DNA of 64,000 bases from the NCBI GenBank assembly GCA_963575745.1, contig CAUYUJ010020571.1, positions 586,834 through 650,833 of the forward strand, in the 5' to 3' direction. The notes beneath the pieces are model-generated. The model was not told the DNA's origin and ran no database searches. It worked only from the letters and a program-made list of their open reading frames with translations. This document shows, piece after piece, positions 19,250 through 28,868 of this stretch (the first letter of the stretch is position 1; each line of letters starts with the position of its first letter). This DNA is from Prorocentrum cordatum. Lineage: Eukaryota; Sar; Dinophyceae; Prorocentrales; Prorocentraceae. A program made the translations under genes and the position numbers.

Positions 19250-20300
19250 TGTATTCCTCTGTGTGTCCCGGGGCCCCTTCAATTGAGCAGTGGAGGCAGG
19301 CGCAGCCGCCGCCCGGCCGTGCCCGCGACGCGGCAGCATCTCGACGGCTGGCACTCGGCAGCTCGTTACGGCTTCCGGGGGGCCCGCCTGGCCTCGGGGA
19401 CCGCAACAGAAAGGTTCGGGATGCAAAAACACCGGCCCTGAGAGGAGGAAGGATCGGGATTTCCGGGGACGCCGCATCAGTCGGGAGCGGACACGAGGGG
19501 GGTGATGATTCGGGGGGGCCATGATTTTTCCTCAGATTTCATGGCGCCTGTTCTTATTTCATTGCGTCCCAGGCCCCCCCGCTGGGCCGCGCACATGCCG
19601 CCGGTCATGATTTGCACACCCCCCCCTCTTGGACACCCCCCTCTTGGCCGCTCCCGAATTAGGATAATCAAGACGTCGGATGTCTGGGGCCGCAGTTCTG
19701 GGAGCTGAAGCTGGGTGGGAGGGGGGACATTTGCGTGGAGCGTCAACCGCCTCCATGCTTTTCCGTCTGTGTCCGTGCATGTGTTGGTGTGCTGCTTGCG
19801 TGTGCTTTTTGTGTATGTGGTGTCTGTCATTGGTCCTGATCCTGGTGATCCCAATCTTTGTCTCGGTTCTACCCTGGCCCTCTCCTTATTTGTCCTCTCT
19901 TGTTTCACTAATGAAGCTTATGCATGCGTGTCCTCGTTTCCGCTAGTTTCTGTCCTTCGCTGAGTTCCTGTCTGTTCGTGGTGACCTTCGGCCCATCCTG
20001 CCACCGTGCCTGGGTCGTGGACGCGAGAGCTCTTGGGGGCTCTTTGGAGGCTTCTTGGAAGCCTCTTGGGGGCCTCTTGGAGGTCTCCTGGGGGCACCTT
20101 GGGGGCCTACTAGGTGAATTTCTGTCATTCGCAAATGATTTTCTGCTCGACGCCACCGTGCCGCCACACCCGCGCCATGGCTTTGCTATCGTAGGATTCT
20201 GGCTGGCTCGCTTACGGGAAGCCAGGAGTAGCTTCAGGATATGAGGGCTAATAGTCATCTTATCATCCTGTGCCCATGGTTGGCTCATAATGTTCGGGGA
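19250..20300. other. Intron-like DNA, no gene recognised
   Basis: Mixed-composition sequence in the putative S3-region intron. At about 20020-20110 it carries a short run of the degenerate repeat seen at 33180-33690 and 51290-51900 (words like TTGGAGGCTTCTTGG and GCCTCTTGGGGG). No supported coding segment is seen. Confidence 0.4.
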
Positions 20301-20950
20301 ATGCCAGCCGGAGCTTTGCTTTGGGATATTTATCATTCGCTTACTTATCTGACTGACAAGTACCAGCGTTACATGTTGATCACATCGCGTTATTATTGCT
20401 AAGTGGCTCTATTAGCTAGAACCACTTCCAGGAGTCGGGAACCCGAAAGTGTTTCTCAAGCGCAGCGCATCTTCGAAGAAGTTGCAGCAAGGAGCACACT
20501 CATAGTGCTATTCAGGCGGTGTTGCTCTGGGAAGTATTCTCGGCGCACTGGAACCAAACACCAAGACCAAGATCCGATTGGACAAGAAATCCCGAGTTTC
20601 AGTTGCATACCTTTGTCAGAGTCTTCGCGCTCGTCTGCCCGCTGTCAACGAACACTTTGGGCGCCGCGGACCCTCCCCCTCTTCCCTTCCAGTGAGCACC
20701 ATGAGGCCAATGAGCATTATGAGGCCTCGGGCCCTACGAGCCCAACGAGTTTCGATATTCGGCCTTCGGGCACAATGGGGCCTGCGATGATCGGCGGCCC
20801 TGGCGTGCCGTCGGGCTTTAGGGGCCCCGCTCGCCAATGGGCGTCCACAGGGAAAGCGCCCCCAACTAGCACCACGACGCCCATTGGAACGGAGTCCCTG
20901 AGGGTGCCTGTATCGGATCCTGTATCCACGGGGCCGCAATGCGATTGATC
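20300..20950 (+). other. Broken coding-like fragments, unrecognised
   Basis: Two + frames look protein-like in turn: LLWDIYHSLTYLTDKYQRYM near 20325, and AIQAVLLWEVFSAHWNQTPR with SDWTRNPEFQLHTFVRVFAL at about 20500-20620. Stops and frame changes lie between and after them. They may be remains of a retroelement or a host gene. No family assignment is offered. Confidence 0.25.
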
Positions 20951-21597
20951 ACAACCCAAGGCCTTACCAGCCCTTGTCCATAGTTTTTCGGGGAGGCTCC
21001 AGACTCCAGCGCTCGTCGCTCGCTGCTGGGCTCTCGCAGGTGGGCCTTGTTGGCGGGCCTCTCAAGGGATGCTGAACTTTTTTTTCTTTATTTTGTTTCC
21101 TCTCTCTCTCCCTCTTTCCAGTTATCTCCTTTGCGATTCGGTGAGCTAGGACGGGCTCGCCCTGGCCCAACAAATAATTCACATTCGATAGAAGGGCATG
21201 TTTGTTGGTGCTGTTCTCGGTGTTCCAACCTTCTCTATGTTGATTATTATGTTAATCCAGTCTTGAAGAGAACTGTTGATGCGATCCTGTAGCTACAATG
21301 TCGACGAAGGATGGCAGACGTGGGGCTGGGCCAGCCCGTGCCCAAGCACGAGGTAAAGGGTGAAGACGTGCTGGAAATGATGAATGGATCGGGCTGGCGT
21401 TCGCGACCGGATAGCCAGCTGAGCAAACTAGCTGGGTGCGAATTAATGAGGGAAATTGACGGGGGGGCGATACATGGGGGAGCAGAAAGGTGCCATCTCC
21501 GGGCCCTGAGAGCTCCCTTCTGGGTCCTACAGGGCCCCTTTTGTGCAGCCCCCGTTGCCCCCCCCATTTATCGCCCTTCATTTTTTCGCGCCCAAGC
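20951..21597. other. No recognisable gene
   Basis: Intron-like sequence with a pyrimidine-rich patch near 21070-21120. Nothing supports a gene. Confidence 0.4.
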
Positions 21598-21599
21598 TA

Positions 21600-21774
21600 C
21601 AGTCGGGGCGCTGAAGAAGGAACCCTGTTCGTTGGGGAGGGGCTCGGTGTTCCTTGACTGTTTTGCAGCTTGCCTCAGGTGTTCCTGAGGTCTTCCACGG
21701 GAAATCGAAGTTCAGCTTCTGGGAAAGGGGACCTCGTTCCTCATTTAGGGTTCCTTAGTTCAACACCCCGACGG
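21600..21774. mobile_element. MITE, family A copy 2
   Basis: A 175-bp element flanked by TA on both sides (21598-21599 and 21775-21776). It begins CAGTCGGGGCGCTGAAG and ends TTCAACACCCCGACGG, an inverted pair. It lies in the same orientation as copy 1, about 2.4 kb away. Confidence 0.8.
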
Positions 21775-21987
21775 TAGTCGTGGACCGAATGACGCCGCGG
21801 CCGCGGAGGCGGCGGTCGGATTTCGCGGGGAGGGGCCGCGGGGAGAGCGGAGCGCCCGAGCCCGGGGGGCGGCAGGATTGGAGGCAGGAGCCGGTGCAGA
21901 GGCGGAAAGACTTGGCATCGTTCGGACGTGCGCATGTCTCCTTCGGCGAGCACATAGGGGAACGCACAATGGCATAAGCATAAGAAT

Positions 21988-22120
21988 TCGGAGGTCCGCG
22001 CGGATTTCTCGGATCGGCGTTGGACCTCCCTCCCTGGCGCGCGGAGCGCGCCAGGGGCGGCGCCAGAGGCGCCGCCAGGGGGCCCAGCGCGGATCCGAGA
22101 AATCCGCGCGGACCTCCGAG
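21988..22120. mobile_element. Foldback element, family D copy 2
   Basis: The two arms, CGGAGGTCCGCGCGGATTTC at the left and GAAATCCGCGCGGACCTCCG at the right, are exact reverse complements over nearly 30 bp. Weaker pairing continues outward (GCATAAGCATAAGA against TCTTTATGTTTATG). The loop is itself GC-rich and partly self-complementary (GGCGCCAGAGGCGCC). Confidence 0.75.
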
Positions 22121-22268
22121 TCTTTATGTTTATGTCATCGTTGGTTCCCCTAGGACAATCGAGGAGCATCCTTGATCATTTGGCGGAAGAGCCACGCACG
22201 AAGCCAAAAAAAACACAGGGAGTGGACGTCCGAGCGATGGCCAGAAGAGGCTCAACAGTTGGAAGCAA

Positions 22269-22437
22269 CTGGACGTAAGAGTGGCCCTTCGCTGGAGTGA
22301 CCTTTGGTACGGGCCCGCTTGGGTCCCCCGATCGCCGAGCGCCCGTCTTGCGCGTTTGTGTGTTGGCCTTACCGCGGCCCCCCAAAAGCCGCGCACCAAA
22401 GGCCACTCTTGCCCAGCGTCGCTCTTGCGTGTAGTTA
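22269..22437. mobile_element. MITE-like element, family B copy 2
   Basis: A ~169-bp element that aligns with 14293-14470. The left end is ACGTAAGAGTGGCC. The inner inverted words are GTGACCTTTGGTACG and CGCACCAAAGGCCAC. It is flanked by a 20-bp direct repeat (CAGTTGGAAGCAACTNGACG at 22255 and 22444). Confidence 0.65.
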
Positions 22438-22439
22438 GC

Positions 22440-23395
22440 CGATCAGTTGGAAGCAACTTGACGGGGATCGAATCCCAAAGCCGTGAAGACCGATGGGGAG
22501 AGCAGCCAAGAAGGGAAGCCTCCAGATGCTGACGCGGGTGGGGCCGCCTTCGGGCCACCAGAGACTGCGCTGCCCGGACAGAGAAAGCCCACGCTTCTGC
22601 GGCTTCGCGCCGCACCTCAAGTCGAGGAACTCAGCCCGCTTCCTGCGGGAGCGGCGGCTGTCGACGAGGGCCGTGAGGGAACAATTTTTGGACATGGCCG
22701 AAGATGGCCAGGCTTTTTCTGTTCAGCCGTCCTCGACGGCGCCTGTGGGCAACCTGACTGTGCGGCTTGGAGCGAACGGCAAGCCTGGCGGTCCGCCAGC
22801 TGGGGCTCCGTACCGGGATCACGTGATAGAGAGGAGCAGCATGTTGAAGTAAGGCGTTAGGAGGCATCCATGCCAAGACGCGACACTAAGGGCAGGACCA
22901 CCCTGAAGCTCATCGCAAAGAGAGAAGAAGTGAACGTCTGGAGATAATTGGAGGAGGAAGCAGCGAGGGAAGCACAGCGGCTATGGTCTTTCCCATCAGC
23001 GATGACGACCGGATCGTCGGATGGAGTTAATTCGAGGAGCGAGCTACTGACCAGAGCGCTTCCTGCTGAAGCGGAAGGAGGACTTTCCAGACGTCATGAT
23101 AAGATCAGCGAAGTTGTTTTACGCATGGCGCCTGCCCCGCGACGTGAAACCTTCCCTGCAGGGAGAGCAATAAACATGTGTTCAGTATTGTGGCTTGCTT
23201 GCGTGATTGTCTTTGACGACGCGTGTGTTGCCCCCCCTCCCGAAGAGCAACATGTGCGTCGGCCTGCCGAGTGGAACAGTCGATTTCGATTGCGACGACA
23301 TTTGTGTAGTGTTTTAGTTTCGGCGCTTCGCACAAGCGCTTCGCACAAACAGGGCAAGGAGTGACTATGGGACGGTAGGTACGGCCTCTGGGAGG
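22440..23395. other. Unrecognised stretch with weak + open frames
   Basis: A + frame from about 22493 to 22852 ends GPPAGAPYRDHVIERSSMLK and includes VREQFLDMAEDGQAFSVQPS. A second + frame (22948-23364) includes EAEGGLSRRHDKISEVVL. Both are of ordinary composition, but no family is recognised and other frames are also open. They may be intronic noise. Confidence 0.25.
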
Positions 23396-23396
23396 A

Positions 23397-23892
23397 GGTT
23401 GAGGAGGAGGAGGAGGAGGAGGATGAAGGGGGGAGATGGTGAAGAGGCGAGGAGGAGGACTTGGAGGACTTGGAGGAGGAGGAGGAGGAGGAGGAGGAGG
23501 AGGAGGAGGATGAGGAGGAGGAGGAGGAGAGAGGAAACGGAGGGGACCTCCCTTACCTTTGTCTTTCTGCTTACTCGTCGCCCTCCTCCTCCTCCTCATC
23601 CTCCTCCTCGCTCTCTTCCTGTGCACGCGCCGCACCCACCGCGCCAAGCCGAGAGGTGTGTCGTGCTCGTGTCGATCGTGGACCTGCTGCCCTTGAGAAG
23701 CGGGCCAGGCGTCCGCCCCAAATACAGCCAACGAGCGAGCATGATATTCGGGCGGCGTACTTGGGGAGGATCATGTGTAGGAGGAGGAGAGGAGGAGGAG
23801 GCGGAGGCGGAGGAGGAGGAGGAGGAGAGGGAGGCAGAGGATGAGGGGTAAGGAGGGAGGAGGAGGAGGAGGAGGAGGAGGAGGAGGAGGAC
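23397..23892. repeat. (GGA)n tracts with a short (TCC)n inversion
   Basis: Purine-rich runs at 23397-23533 and 23776-23892 enclose a pyrimidine-rich (TCC)n patch at 23581-23620 and an ordinary spacer. They abut the long-inverted-repeat element. Confidence 0.85.
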
Positions 23893-23932
23893 CAGTGGAA
23901 ACCAAAGAGCAATCAACGATGTTGGAATTGAC

Positions 23933-24392
23933 CCTCCCTTCAAGCTCCCTTTTCATAGGCCCTACAACGGTTCATGTCCATTGAGGGAACTGCCTCGTTG
24001 GAAGGCATCAGTTTGAAGATCCTGAAGCGTGCCAACACACTGTTCTCGGGATTTCAACGCCACGTATCAACCTGACCGCTGCGTCTCGACGATCCAGAAT
24101 CGTGACATAATGCTATGTTTGGGACTTCGACACAGCGAATCAACATAACTGTTGCGCCCGCATAGTCCTGAATCTTTCCAAAACACGATTTCTGTTACGT
24201 TGATCACGGGAATCCGTGAAACTCTGGCAAATGTTCAAAGCGAATGTGCGCGGCGCTAAGGCGAGAGCCACATATTGAAAAGGAACCGCCCTCAATCCGT
24301 GAAGCTCTTTGCAAATGTTTAAAACGAATGTGCGCGGCGCTAAGGCGAGAGCCACATTTTGAAAAAGGAACCGCCCTCAATCCGTGAAGCTC
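23933..24392. repeat. Left terminal inverted repeat
   Basis: The inner half is built from tandem units of about 75-80 bp carrying CAATCCGTGAA, GCAAATGTT, GTGCGCGGCGCTAAGGCGAG and GGAACCGCCC (units near 24210 and 24290, and the start of a third at 24378). The outer half is single-copy and also mirrored on the right. Confidence 0.65.
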
Positions 24393-24399
24393 TCTGTCA

Positions 24400-24550
24400 T
24401 CGGCATCGTCGTCGTCGTCGGTGTCGTCGTCGTCGTCGTTGTCGTCGTCGTCGAAGTCGTTGGAGACGTCGTCGGTGTCGTCGTAGTCGTTGTCGACGGC
24501 GTCGTCGTCGTTGTCGTTGTCGCTGTCGTCGTCGGCGTCGGTGTCGTTGC
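24400..24550. repeat. (GTC)n microsatellite
   Basis: About 150 bp of GTC triplets with occasional GTT and GGC variants, directly inside the left inverted repeat. It encodes poly-Val or poly-Thr frames with no biological meaning. Confidence 0.9.
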
Positions 24551-25187
24551 CAAGTGCCATTTGGTACCCACCGTCACGGTCTTAAGAGGTCTTGCGACCA
24601 AGTTGCGGGTGGAAGGGTGGGATGTTTACACGAGCAGTGGAGAGGACAACTTCAAATTGAGCAAGTGATTGATAGCACCACATAGATTTCACCTCGTGTA
24701 TTTCACCACGTAGACTGCTAAACACACATTGTTGGGGTCCACACTGGCTAGCATCTTGTTATTGTTCCTTGTCCATCTCTCCGCTGTGGGGAAAATCTGG
24801 ATGTCACTTTGTCCAGGGTAGCTGGAAGGAGCGTGGTCACACATGGTTTTCCATTCTGGACGCTCAGCGAGGACGACCATTTGTACACCACATCTGTCTC
24901 GCAGAAAAAACGCTCCTTGTTTGGAGCTGGCTGGGAGGCTGAGGTGGCCCACCACTGCTTCGAGGAGGTTTTTTGTCGTTTTCGCCCCCCCCCCCCCCCC
25001 CCTGGCAGTTTTCGGGCCCCCAGGGCTGTTCAAAAACGGGTCCGGAGTGAAAAACTGCACCAGATGGACCCCCAGATGGGGTCCAGGGACGCTCCCGCTG
25101 CCGCTGATGCCCCTGCTCGTTCTGGTCTTCGTCCTCCTAGTCGTTTCGGCCCAGCCGACGGCTAGTGTTTAGCTGAGCCATGGGGGT
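24551..25187. other. No recognised gene
   Basis: Mixed sequence inside the long-inverted-repeat element. A C homopolymer of 17 or more lies near 24987. Open frames on both strands are short and show no known motif. Confidence 0.4.
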
Positions 25188-25330
25188 GTCCTCCTCCTCG
25201 TCCTCCTCCTCCTCCTCCTCCTCCTCCTCCTCCTCCTCCTCCTCCCCCCCATTATCCTCCTCTTCCCTCCCTCCTCTTTCTCCTCCTGCTCTTCTGCCTC
25301 CTCCTCCTCCTCTTCCCCACCGTCTTTCTC
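25188..25330. repeat. (TCC)n tract
   Basis: About 140 bp of TCC-rich pyrimidine on the + strand, inside the long-inverted-repeat element. Confidence 0.9.
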
Positions 25331-25530
25331 CTCCTGGCTCAAGCTCAAGGCGCAAAACGGGTTCAGGCAAGTTTTTTGGCAATATCGCCCGCACGTGCAC
25401 TTCACATCATTGCCTTCGCGATTTGCTGAAGAGCGGCTCGCCTATTGAGTGGAACGCCTTTTGCAACGTTGGCGATTTTGTACCAACCAATTAATAGCGG
25501 TGTGAACGCTTTGGTCAAAAAGATACCGAG

Positions 25531-26518
25531 GTGGAGTGCAATGTGGTGGAGGATTTCTCGTTGCATTGTGGGCTTAGCTTGCTAATTCCACACAAACACG
25601 TTCCCAAAGTGGGCCGCGCAGAATGGGAAGATGCAAGTCAAGAGATCGGCAACCAACTCAATGATATCAGGTTGCACGTAGCCCAGCTCAGTTCGAGAAT
25701 TTATGTATTGGAGAGTAACGGTTGCACGAAAGAGAATCACGTGATGAAATAATCGAAACACACGTCTGTAGCAGAAGTGTTGGATGTATGTTCAAAGCGG
25801 TTTGATAAAAAAGAAACTAGAACAGATATTAATATTGGTGGATTGGCTAAAACTGGAGAATGTGTGCGATCGTACAATTCAAGGCGTACTTGTTGTCGAA
25901 ATAGGTGAGACGACACGTTCTGGAGGATACACACATAAACATGTGGATTCCTGCGGAGTCGATTACCAAGCGTCCGGCGAGCATGATAGCTATAACGCAT
26001 TTGGATATTTAGGTGGAATGGTTACCACCACAAGTCGCGTTGTTTCTGCAATTGCTCTTTCTGGCAATACCTGTGACGAGCAATTCGACGATACACATTG
26101 GGAAGGGGAATCAATCGTGCAGCAAAGAATCGCTTTGCGTGAACAGTGCGACAGTAAGATTGCTGAAGTTCGATCTGCGTGGGGCAAAGGAAAACAGATC
26201 GGCGAAACGGGCTCCCTTATCATGCTCGGGTGTGAGAAGTTTCTGAAAGTTGGTCTTTTGGTTGAGCCTGTTACACAAGAGCTCAGTCATCTCCGAAGTG
26301 ACCGTGGACATACTTTTTCTAACAAGTTTTCGAAGTTTGGAAAATGGCCGCGAGGGTACCGGGCTCACAGGGACACATGCGAATTCCAATGGTATTTCTG
26401 CTTGTGGCACGTACGCAACGCCAAACGCAAATATTACTTTCAATATTTGGTTGAAGTATGCATCCATCATATCATCGCCCGGCAGCGCGTTTGGCGGACT
26501 GCAGCAACCTTTGACTAA
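25531..26518 (+). other. Lower-GC open segment inside the long-inverted-repeat element, unrecognised
   Basis: Two + frames look coding: 25531-25752 (GRAEWEDASQEIGNQLNDIR, then RLHVAQLSSRIYVLESN) and 25784-26518, 244 codons. A third phase at about 25745-25880 also reads sensibly (SVAEVLDVCSKRFDKKETRT). Base composition is visibly less GC-rich than the surroundings. Frame switches suggest a decayed gene carried by the element, but no domain, catalytic motif or family is recognised, so it is not called a transposase. Confidence 0.35.
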
Positions 26519-26694
26519 TAGCCGCCTTTTGTCGCAACCGGCCTCGTCTGGAGCGTCGACGCAACGTAATACACGCGTTCGCTTTCGGGCGTCGTGGAGC
26601 CAACGTGCTTCCGCGCTCCGGCGCCATCGCCGTGCTCTTTGTAGGGCCGTCCTCCGGGACGTTTGTCGGCGTCCTGTCCTGTCCTGTCCTGTCC

Positions 26695-26880
26695 CCCCTC
26701 CCCCTCCTCCTACTTCTCCTCATCTTCCTCCTTCGCCTCGTCTTCCTCCTTCTCCTCCTCCTCCTTCTCCTCGTTCTCCTCCTCTTCCTCGCTCTCCTCC
26801 TCCTCCTTCTCCTCCTCCTCCTCCCCCTCCTCCTCCTCCCCCTTCCCCCTCCTCCTCCTCCTTCTCCTCCTCCTCCATTC
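26695..26880. repeat. (TCC)n tract
   Basis: About 185 bp of TCC-rich pyrimidine, preceded by three GTCCT repeats near 26674-26692. Confidence 0.9.
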
Positions 26881-27019
26881 CTTTTCTATATTTTTATTGC
26901 TCACCGTCGCACCTTGAGACGAATGTTTAGGACGATCCGGGCGTTTCGCTTGAGACTGCCTCACCACTTATGACCCTGAAGCTTAAACGTTTACGACAGC
27001 ATCACAGATGGAGGGAGGG

Positions 27020-27534
27020 TGGTTTTCCAAATGTTGTTGTCGCTTTAGCGTCGCGCAAATTTGTTTTAGAATTTGCAAAAGCTCCACTGATTGAGGGCGA
27101 CCCGTTTTCAAAATGTGGCTCTCGCCTTGGCGCCGCGCACACTCGTGCAAAACATTGCAAGAGCTTCGCGGATTGAGGGCGATTCCTTTTCAAATTGTGG
27201 CTCTCGCGTTAGCGCCGCGCGCATTCATTTTAAACGTTTGCAAGAATTTCAAGGGTTCCCATGATCAGCCTAGCAGAAATGGTGTTTTGGGCGGGCTCAG
27301 GATTATGAGGGTGCAACAGTTACGATGGCTCGCGGTGTTGCAGTCCCAGGAATGGCGTTTTGGCACGATTCCGGACCGTCAAGACGCAACAGTCAGGTTG
27401 ATCCGTGTCGCTGGAATCTCGAGAACGATGTTTTGGCATACGTCACGGTCTTCAAGCTGTTTTCTTCCAGCGAGGCATGTCCCACAGTGGAAATGAACCT
27501 TTGTAGGGGCCATGAAGAGGGAGCTTGGAGGGAA
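27020..27534. repeat. Right terminal inverted repeat
   Basis: Three tandem units carry GATTGAGGGCGA, TTTTCAAANTGTGGCTCTCG and AGCGCCGCGC. Single-copy sequence follows, ending in GGGAGCTTGGAGGGAAG. It is the inverted counterpart of 23933-24392. Confidence 0.65.
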
Positions 27535-27537
27535 GTT

Positions 27538-27640
27538 TTTTTTTATAAAAAAAATAATATAATAATAATTATAACAATGATACTAATAATACTACTAATA
27601 ATAATAATAATGATACTACTAATAATACAAAAAAAAGCGT
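27538..27640. repeat. (ATA/TAAT)n A/T-rich tract
   Basis: About 100 bp of almost pure A/T (ATAATAATAATAAT and ACTAATAATAC words), abutting the right end of the inverted-repeat element. It stands out sharply in a GC-rich window. Confidence 0.9.
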
Positions 27641-28770
27641 TGCTGACTCTTGGGTTTACTCTGGCCCCCCACCCCTGCCTCCTCCCTTCCGTCCCTCCTC
27701 CCCCCCTCCTCTTTTCTCCACCACCAGCCCACCCGTCCTCGCCCCTCCTTCCCGCCCCCCTCTCCCCAGCCACGCGCGCGAATCGGGGCGCTCGCGCGCG
27801 TGCCCGCTTTGCTCGCTCGCCAGCCCGCTCGGGCACGCTATGGCCCGCATCCGCCTCCTCGCGCTACGCGCTCGCGCCGTAAAGCAATAACGACGGAGTA
27901 TTGTTGGGCGTCGTCGGTCTTCGGGGGCCGTCGCCTGGCCGCTGGACCGCCGGACAACGGCTCGGGGTGAGAAGTTGGCCCCAGGGGGCAGGTTGAGATT
28001 TCCGGGGACGCTACGTGGGCGAACATGAAGACATGTGATGTCTGTCTCCCCCCCCTCCCATCCAGACGCGCGACGATCTGATCATGTCAATGCGCGGCCC
28101 CAGAAGTCCCGACCCGCTGCCCGCCCCGTGGGGCCAGTCTGTCGCCCCGCATGCGCTCTCGATGGTTCCAGGGCCCGATGACGAGCCCCGGGTGCCGAAC
28201 TCGAGGAAAAACGCTCAGATTGAGGAAGTCAGATCGTCTGAGATTGGGGCCTCTCCCGCCCCCAATCAGATCGTCGGAGAGTTGGGTCCCTCCCCTCATC
28301 CATCCTTCCTCTCTTTCCCTCCCCCCTCCCGCCCTCTCCATCGCCCATCGATGTTCCTGCCATCTGGAGCGCCCCCTCCCACGTGGTGTCTCGTGCCGGT
28401 GACCGTTCTGGCGAATCGGTTCACGGGACCGAGCGTAGCCCGCAGAGTCCCGATCGGTGCATCAGCACCGCCGCCTCGAAGCTTCCTTCGGGCCCCAGCT
28501 GCCGGAGTGGGCCTCGACACTCCTCGGGGCGAAGGCAACAAAATGGTGAGGGATCTACGTGCCCCCCTACTTTCTCCGTCGGAGGTTGATAGGCCTCCTA
28601 CCCTGACACGTCGATTAGCGAATTGGCCGTTTTCGGTTCGCGAGAGGGCGTCGCGGCCGTCATTTTTGCGGGTCCAGGTCCGTCGGTTTCGGTCTTAGGC
28701 CGTTTTCATTACAGGGAGGTTTATTAATAGGAGGTTTGTCCACCGCCGACTCCGTCCATCGAGAGACCCT
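27641..28770. other. Intron-like DNA, no gene recognised
   Basis: Pyrimidine-rich then GC-rich sequence leading to the S4 exon. A 204-codon + frame (28084-28698) overlaps frames on the other strand, is Pro/Arg/Ser-rich and shows no family. A weak hairpin pairs GATCGTCTGAGATTGGGG with CCCCCAATCAGATCGTC near 28230-28275. Confidence 0.35.
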
Positions 28771-28775
28771 TGCAG

Positions 28776-28868
28776 TCCAGATATTATGCCCCAGGCTCGC
28801 TCAAGACGCTGCGCATCCTGCGCACGTTCCGGCCGCTGCGCGTCGTGTCCCGCCTGGAGGGCCTGAAG
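28776..28868 (+). CDS. Voltage-gated cation channel, S4 voltage-sensor exon
   Basis: The 31-codon exon follows a pyrimidine-poor but valid TTGCAG acceptor. It reads SRYYAPGS, then LKTLRILRTFRPLRVVSR and LEGLK. Basic residues fall at every third position (K, R, R, R, R, then R), separated by pairs of mainly hydrophobic residues. This is the defining S4 pattern of voltage-gated cation channels, and RPLR....R..GLK is typical of four-domain types. The exon ends in phase 0 at AAG before GCGGCG, a GC donor. It joins in frame to the S5 exon. Confidence 0.75.

Larger units (their letters stand above)
23933..27534. mobile_element. Element with ~470-bp terminal inverted repeats (3.6 kb)
   Basis: The sequence from 23933 to about 24392 returns inverted, with many substitutions, at about 27020-27534. 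Matched landmarks are AAGCTCCCTTTTCATAGGCC against GGCCATGAAGAGGGAGCTT, and GTGCGCGGCGCTAAGGCGAG against CTCGCGTTAGCGCCGCGCGC. Long, repeat-bearing inverted ends resemble Mutator-type elements or large foldback transposons. Between the arms are a (GTC)n repeat, TCC tracts and a lower-GC unrecognised segment. No transposase was recognised. The element lies between the putative S2-S3 and S4 exons of the channel. Confidence 0.65.

Noticed and set aside
22455-22480. GGGATCGAATCCC word resembling a tRNA T-arm
   Set aside because: No matching acceptor stem, D-arm or anticodon arm is present around it.
24305-24392. A small stand-alone repeat gene or ncRNA at the 75-bp units
   Set aside because: The units are better explained as the inner part of the long inverted repeats, since they return inverted at 27.1 kb.
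24384-24668. Poly-Val frame looking like a membrane helix (possible S3 exon)
   Set aside because: It comes from the GTC microsatellite and lacks the Asn/Asp residues expected in S3.
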